Source of the DNA: Dactylellina haptotyla
Taxonomy: Eukaryota > Ascomycota > Orbiliomycetes > Orbiliales > Orbiliaceae
NCBI GenBank assembly: GCA_031310005.1
Contig: CM062383.1
Span: forward strand, 2,852,001-2,916,000
DNA length: 64,000 nucleotides
Direction of reading: 5' to 3'
Part shown: piece by piece, positions 58,187-64,000 of the stretch
How the letters are laid out: each line of letters starts with the position of its first letter
Position numbering within the stretch: the stretch's first letter is position 1
Translations under genes and position numbers: made by a program
The notes under the pieces: generated by a model
Databases searched by the model: none
The model's input: only the letters and a program-made list of their open reading frames with translations
Told to the model about the DNA's origin: nothing

Positions 58187-58596
58187 AGTGATCTACATGA
58201 GCTACGAGGAGGCACGGCTGTGGATTGCTGCATTTTGGGAGTTATCTGACATACACATTCTAATTTACAAATGCACATGGTTTTGCAGGAGACTGCTATT
58301 GTCGTGATGGTGTATCGTATGCTTTGTCCTACTGTGAGAGGGTTTTCTTCATTTGAGAGAATTCGTCCCAGTTATATTAAAACGAGATATGCCATCGATA
58401 GTATTATAACTTTTAACTTTAGAGTAGAAAGAATTGGCGCAATATGTCGTAGAGCTAGGCATAGACAGTCGTCAAGCTATCAGAACTATAAAGATGTAAG
58501 GCTAAATGAAAGCAGCTGTTTAATCAGAGCTAATAGATGCGATTAAGTTGAAGCAGATACGAATATACCGGATAGATCGCATAGATCGCATATGCC

Positions 58597-59330
58597 TTAA
58601 TCTACTACCGCTATCTCCTCTTCCTCACTACTACTTTCATCGCTTTCTTCGTCTTGTTCTCCATCTATAGATGCGCTAGCTTCTTTGCTCTCGTTTACAG
58701 GTACGCCGTAATTCTCTTCTTCGCTGACAGCAACATCGCCGTCCTCACTGCCATCTAATATGATGACAGCGGCGCTGGGGCTAGGGGAGAGGCTCCGTCC
58801 TACAGCTACATCAATCAAGCTTGGCTCTCTGCTTCTATCACGATTCCACAGACCTTCCTTCGTCACAAACCAATATCGGCCGATAAAAAAGCCGGCACCG
58901 AAGATAAGAGTCCACGTTTCCGATCCCCCTATTTTACCCTTCGGAAGATTTGTGTTATAAAAGAAAGGCACGACTCCGTATCGCATCACTAATCCGAACA
59001 TGCTATGATACCACGAAATCCATTTGTCTGAGAAGCATGTCAGAAAAAAGCGTGTTGCTGCCTGTCGTCGAACTCCCAAAGAGGATGGTGGGCGGGTTTG
59101 GCAAACTTACCGAATAAGGTACCTAACGCACTCAAGCCAATCGAAGTGAAAAGCCGATTGACGAGACCACCGAGATACAGTGTGCTGAAGATTTGAACAG
59201 CAATCCACACCAGCAGGTAGTTCGATGGGGTGATTGCTACTGCAGGCGTCACAACTGCTTCGGTGGGGGTTTTGGATGCATTAGGGAAATGTGCCGGGGT
59301 GAGCTGGTTGGAGAGGTTGAAGACGTCCAT
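58597..59330 (-). CDS. Small membrane protein with acidic tail, unknown function
   Basis: Minus-strand exons 59330-59111 and 59027-58597 join across an 83-base intron (GTAAGT to CTCAG) into 216 residues. The join replaces out-of-family sequence by LGTLFDKWISWYHSMFG. Two or three hydrophobic segments are visible: NYLLVWIAVQIFSTLYLGGL (about 37-56), LFTSIGLSALGTLF, and WTLIFGAGFFIGRYWFV (about 108-124). The last 80 residues are Ser/Glu/Asp-rich, ending in ESDESSSEEEEIAVVD, and are likely disordered in the cytosol. I do not recognise the family. Its Ser-Glu clusters are good casein kinase II sites, which is an inference only. Confidence 0.78.
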
Positions 59331-60512
59331 TTTTCTTTTCTTCCCTTCTCAGACAATATCGTATATTCCCGTATTCCTCCGTATTTCCTGTTCGGATGAG
59401 CGTCTTTTTCGTCGAGCGAGGAATTTTTTGTTATTTCTTGTTTCAGACACATGCGGTAGTGAGGTTGAAACGGGCGTGCGTGTGTTTAACGCCTAGAAAC
59501 AAGCAATAACGACCGAACGATGGTGGTGTTACTGGTAGCTCTGTCTGAGTGGCCAGGACTGCAACGATAATCCCAGGAAAAAGAATTGGAAAAAATTAAA
59601 TCACATTGGAGGATAATGCCAGTTAGAGGGGGCCTTCAAGAGACACCGGCGACCTGGAATTGTCAGGCTGCAAAGTTACAGAAACTAAGAGGCTTTCGGG
59701 GTGGTTGCAGATGCGGTGTGTCGTACCGAAGGCTTGCAGGTTGGGTTTAGCCCAGCCAGAACGGAGGCCACTGCCCTCTGACTGGTGAGATGCTTAGGCG
59801 AGGCCGACGTCATAGATGCCTGTTTGAAGTCTGCCGGCCTGGGAACCCATGCTCTCGTCGTCTCGCTGGTTGCCTGCCCCAGATTCTTGCAATTGGAAGC
59901 TTTAAAGGGGACAGGCGAGGCTTCGAGATGCAGAATGCGAGGGGGATCCACTCGCAATTCAGGGCAGTACAGCTAAAGGGCAGGTTCTGGGAGAGCTGCC
60001 AGGATTGCGTGATAGTCACCATGATATAATGCGTAGACATATTTATATGTTTATATGTATACTTATTTATAAATTCGATACCCGTAGCAGTATTTTGAGT
60101 TCGAAGACCCCCCTCCACTCACAGTGCTTTTTCACCAAACTCTGTCTGATAATCGGGTGCAGTGATTAACTTCGACGACTGCAAATCCAATCTAACTAAA
60201 TATTAAACCAGCTAGTAACTATAGTTGACCAGCCTCGCGGTTACGAGATATTCTCCTCTCTCCTTCTCCCTCGTCAAGGCCATTACCTAAACAGCGTCCG
60301 GGCTAGGTGATTCGCGGAAAACGCCATCTGCCCTCCGTAGCGATTAGCCTGGCTTCAGCTCGGTTCAAATAGCTTCAACCCGCAAGCTGGTACTCCGTTA
60401 AAATAACCGTTGGCACCTCAATTGTCCGTGGCGAACCTTCCCTTCCTCCTCCTCCTCCTCCACCTCAGCATTCCCAGCCTTCGTTTCCGAGATCCCTTGG
60501 AACACCGCAGCA
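59331..60512. other. Divergent promoter region, no gene seen
   Basis: No recognisable frame. A CTC(CTC)n run at 60440-60463 lies in the leader of the gene at 60513. Confidence 0.6.
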
Positions 60513-62119
60513 ATGACCTTCAAAGAAAAGATCAAGTCGATACTCCACCCGTCCGGCGGCCACAAGAAGAGCACCTCCAGCTCCACCGGCTCGAAATCGC
60601 CCCCTTCCACAGCTGCGCCGTCCGCCCTCAAGCCAGATCCAAACAAGCCGCCAAATGCTCGAGACCCCGGTTTCCGCAAGTCTTTCAATCTCGGTGAACC
60701 GCTAGCCACCAACGGCGTTGCTCACACGGAGCCGAAAGACATCAACCCTCCCCACCGTTCGGGAGCCCAAGATGTGCCTGTAAACGGCAAAGACAAAATG
60801 TACACTCTAGATAAATACGGCGAGGATTATCTAGCGGTCAGTCCTAGAACAAACGCCACAGTGCCGGACAGTGCGGGCACAAGCAGAGGTCTTTCGACTG
60901 TTTCGCCGCTGGAGCAGGAATCCAAGTCCGCATTAGGCACCATCAACGAGCACAAACACAAGAATCATGACAACCCGGTTTCTGGCGCCGCCGCCGCACT
61001 CGGTGTGCTTCCAGCCATAAAACAGGACCCGAACTTTGGCAGAGACCAGTTCGCTTCGGGAGACAGGAAAGGTCAGAACACACCGTTGAGAAGTCTTTAG
61101 TTTTGTTAGTTACGCAGAATCCGCGAAACTGACGGTGGCACATATATCTCTATATTTTTGCGAGCTGAACAGACAGTGGATTTGTTGAACCCGTCCCCAC
61201 GCGAGACCCAACATATAACGTGAATTCGCCAGACGTCAAGCCGGAACATCCCACCTCCTTCAATCTCGAATCCACTCCTGTATCCCTTGCTCAGGACCCC
61301 TCCGCTAAACCAACTCCTCTGTCCCAACCTGTAACAGTCGATCCTTTGGACGCTAAGCCAATTAGCCTCCTCTCGCCCCCGATAATACCTCCTGATGATG
61401 CTGCCTCCAGCGTCTATAGCGATGATTCCAGCCGGCCCCCGTTACAACAAGTCTCGAGCAGTGTGTACAGCCAGCCAACAACACCGCCCGCATTGAACGC
61501 ATCCGTGCCGCTTGTTGCCGCCGACCACCAACACCACTACTCGTCGTTGGTATCGGACATCCTCCCCAGCGCCGAACTTCCAAAACCCGTCATTGACGAA
61601 AATACCGATCTCTCGACTGTCATCAGGTCCAGCCTTGGCGATTCTGCAACTGCAGGTGCAATTTCACCACCAGCTCTTCCAATTGATGAAACCAATGCGT
61701 GGTCTCAGGGCCTCATTGCTGATCTGGGGAATGTCAAAGTGAAGACGCCTGAACCCTTATCGGCACAGATGGCGAACAACCAGGAAGTAACCGATACCGC
61801 TGTCACCCAGCCGTCTGCCGAAAAGAATGAACGGTCTGGCACCGAGAGCAATATCCCAAAAGTCCCGGATGTGCTACCACCTACTGAAAAGCCAATTATC
61901 ACAACTACCAATACAGTTCCCCATGCTGATGCCGCTCACATGGGCGACCTTCCCGAAATCCAGGTTTTAGAGAAGAGCCCACTCGTCACCACTTTTCAAG
62001 CTGAGGAAGATACCACAGAAACGCCGGTTTTGGCGAAGCCTCAAAATCTAGACAGGCCACCATTGGTACACGATGACAGTGTCTACGCGGTTACAAAAGA
62101 TATACCAGGAGCGTTTTGA
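60513..62119 (+). CDS. Long disordered protein, two exons
   Basis: Exons 60513-61071 and 61173-62119 give 501 residues. The intron of 101 bases starts GTCAGA after AAAG, a weak donor, and ends AACAG; joining gives DRKDSGFVEPVPTRDPTYNV in open frame. Read separately, the two parts would be a 195-residue protein and a frame that lacks an ATG until a GTG at 61220, so one spliced gene is the better model. The start MTFKEKIKSILHPSGGHKK is basic and amphipathic and may bind membranes or protein partners. The short block DPGFRKSFNLGEPLATNG looks more conserved. The rest is Pro/Ser/Thr/Asp-rich and disordered. No function is assigned. Confidence 0.68.
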
Positions 62120-62471
62120 TAGTTTTACTCTTACACCGGATCAGTATTTTTAGCGCTATTTTGGGAGGTGGAAATTTGTATTTACAACGGGATCAAGAGG
62201 AGAATCGGTTCTTGCACACGAGAGGATCCACTTCCTTGTGAATCAGAGCTCGGGACCTATATTTTGTTTTAACGGCAAGCCACGTGTATTTTTACTCTCT
62301 CGGCGCATCCCTTTAGCGAATGAAATTGGATTGTTGCGAGTTCCTAATTTCTTTAATGACTGCTTGATAGTTATCCAAAGTGACATAATGAATAAATGAT
62401 ACATATGTGTAGTTAAAATCACAGCGCAAATAATGACAGACCATACCTCCAGAAATACTCGTTTCGCCCGA
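62120..62471. other. Convergent 3' spacer, no gene seen
   Basis: This holds the 3' ends of two convergent genes; no frame of interest. Confidence 0.65.
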
Positions 62472-63948
62472 CTAGCGAATCTTCACACCGGATCCCTTCA
62501 CAATCTCAAACCCTCCATCAAGCTCACTATCATCCGGCAGCGCGCGAGAACTAGCTCTTGTCAAATCATGCGTATAAATACTCTCCCGCTCCACATCGCC
62601 ACCATCAGCTTCAAACTCCCCGCAGGCATCGATAAAGTCCATTCCCACCACCCCGCGCTCGATAAGATCCAAATCATCCTTCGAGAGTATTTTCATCCCC
62701 TGTCGTCCTCCTCGGTTGTGATTCGGATTGAGATATGCAGCTGCACCGCTACTGCCGCTACCCGCTTTTGAATCTGTAGCCGCAGCGCTAGTCGCATTGG
62801 ACACCTGTAAGGCTAACGAGGACCCGATGGGCTCGGAATGGTTGACGCCCGGTATCTTGCGGAGTTCGAGTTGGGTGAGGGGTTGTGTAGGGTTTTGAGG
62901 GTAGAAGATCCGTTTTCCTTGAAAACGCTCCTGGTAGAATCTTTTGAGGCGGGGGCGGGAGGTTAGATGGCGGAATGCCGGGGCGCAGGCACAGATTATT
63001 CCTAGGTTTAGTTCGATTCTGGGTACGGGTCTTTTTAGTGATCGAGTTGTAATATATGTGATGGGGGAGGGGAGTGCTTACAGTGTCCATTGGAAATTAT
63101 CGATTTCCCAGGTTGTGTCGACATCGTATACGAGGGCGGGTAAACGGGCTAGTTTTATACCGCTGGCGATGCATACTCTAATATTACGTTAGTATTATAA
63201 GATCCTCCGATTGCCGGTATCAAGGTGATAAAATCTTACAAGATCCCAAGACCGAATAACCCTAACGTCAAGACCTTCTCGCTGGTCCTGAGCTGAAGCC
63301 TCCATACTATCGGAACTGGTAAGAGACTAGTAGTATACAATGCTCTCAGTCAGTATATATCTTAAGCTTCTCTGTGGGGCGAGTTACTATTTGGATTTAC
63401 ACAATTATAATGTCCAGAAGCATGAAAATGGATACTCCGGCCAAGTTCAAGGTGATCTGGTTGATCTTGCATTTATACGTATACATAGCTTTCGGCCATT
63501 GCAAAGGCGTACAAGCTAATAGTACCAGTAAAAAATTGCTGATAGTGTGTAGGAGGTTTATGACTGCCGTTACGAGAACAGCGATTCGAAAAGAGGGTTT
63601 GGGGCTGAGCCGATAGTAAAGCGCTAGTAGAGATGCCTTTATGAAGAAGTGGCAGAACGTTACGAAATGTTGGCGAATTACGATGTTCTATGAGGATAAA
63701 ATTGTGGTGGTGAGTATATATTTGCAGAGGTATAGAAGCGAAATATGGTAGTTATCGGTACCGTTAATGTTTCGACCAGGGCATTCGATGTTACATCCCA
63801 AATATGCATTCCTAATCCTTTGGCTATAGATTGTTTAGTTTATATCTTTTCAAGACACTAGTCCGCTCGGAGACGTCTGGACAGCCCTAGCCTGGGGTTT
63901 AGTTGCCTTACCAGTTGACACCGAAGCCGACATTGTTATAGCGAGAGC
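62472..63948 (-). CDS. Second PTH11-like / rhodopsin-domain membrane protein, 5' end beyond window
   Basis: Six minus-strand exons can be read: 63948-63912, 63823-63762, 63687-63401, 63344-63240, 63177-63082 and 63018-62472. They stay in frame for 378 codons to the stop. Introns are 56-88 bases. Landmarks match the SAT4/PTH11 family in order: GLGMHIWDVT in the first outer loop, KASLLALYYRLSP in helix 4, LLPVPIVWRLQL before helix 6, KLARLPALVYDVDTTWEIDN in the loop before helix 7, and LGIICACAPAFRHL closing helix 7. The acceptor at 63019 was chosen because it alone restores IELNLGIICAC. Helices 1 and part of 2 lie beyond base 64000. The cytoplasmic tail (130 residues) is Gly/Ser/Asp-rich and ends FEIVKGSGVKIR. 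The ligand is unknown. Confidence 0.85.
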
Positions 63949-64000
63949 CTGTCATATTATCTAACTTCAGCTTACAAGACTTTTTTTGCAACGTCGCAGT

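Noticed and set aside
61220-62119. Separate gene starting within the second exon at 61220
   Set aside because: That frame has no ATG at 61220 (GTG) and the frame continues upstream to a good acceptor, so it was joined with 60513-61071.

Overview
The window is nuclear DNA from a filamentous ascomycete (Pezizomycotina; Leotiomycetes is a guess). The evidence is short introns of about 55-190 bases with GTAAGT-like donors and CTRAY-type branch sites, an intron-rich RPS18 gene, and fungal-only families: Zn2Cys6 regulator, RTA1-like, PTH11-type membrane proteins, PalI/SUR7, and a small secreted cysteine-rich protein. I see no virus-like element, CRISPR array, rRNA or convincing tRNA.

Layout. 1-4.4 kb: the start of a repeat protein running off the left edge (minus strand), a SAM methyltransferase and a secreted GH16 glycosidase. 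6.7-8.8 kb: a POT-family peptide transporter whose third exon holds a perfect 58-bp tandem duplication that breaks the frame. 12.6-18.1 kb: a PTH11-like seven-helix protein and an RBR/IBR zinc-finger protein with a long Glu/Thr/Ala-rich insertion. 18.5-24.4 kb: an RTA1-like membrane protein, a UPC2-like Zn2Cys6 regulator, an F-box-like protein, and a small secreted 8-cysteine protein visible only after splicing. 26.6-28 kb: a J-domain protein with a coiled coil and a C-terminal Myb/SANT-like domain, also visible only after splicing. 31-38.3 kb: a conserved hypothetical, a four-exon Na+/H+ antiporter and a large secreted Het-C/VWA7-like protein. 38-44 kb: an AT-rich stretch with two lineage-specific-looking hypothetical genes. 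44-45.8 kb: an MFS sugar (alpha-glucoside type) transporter. 50-55 kb: RPS18, SBDS and an ankyrin protein. 55-60 kb: a cytoplasmic-type GH13 alpha-amylase, a PalI/SUR7-like protein and a small membrane protein. 60.5-64 kb: a disordered protein and an intron-dense second PTH11-like gene running off the right edge.

The genes mostly stand alone, as is usual in fungi. Themes are surface sensing and transport (two PTH11-like proteins, PalI, POT, MFS and Na+/H+ carriers), glucan/starch use (GH16, GH13, sugar transporter) and ribosome production (RPS18 next to SBDS). No biosynthetic cluster or defence island is evident. All splice models were read by eye from consensus sites and frame continuity; none is confirmed by RNA.
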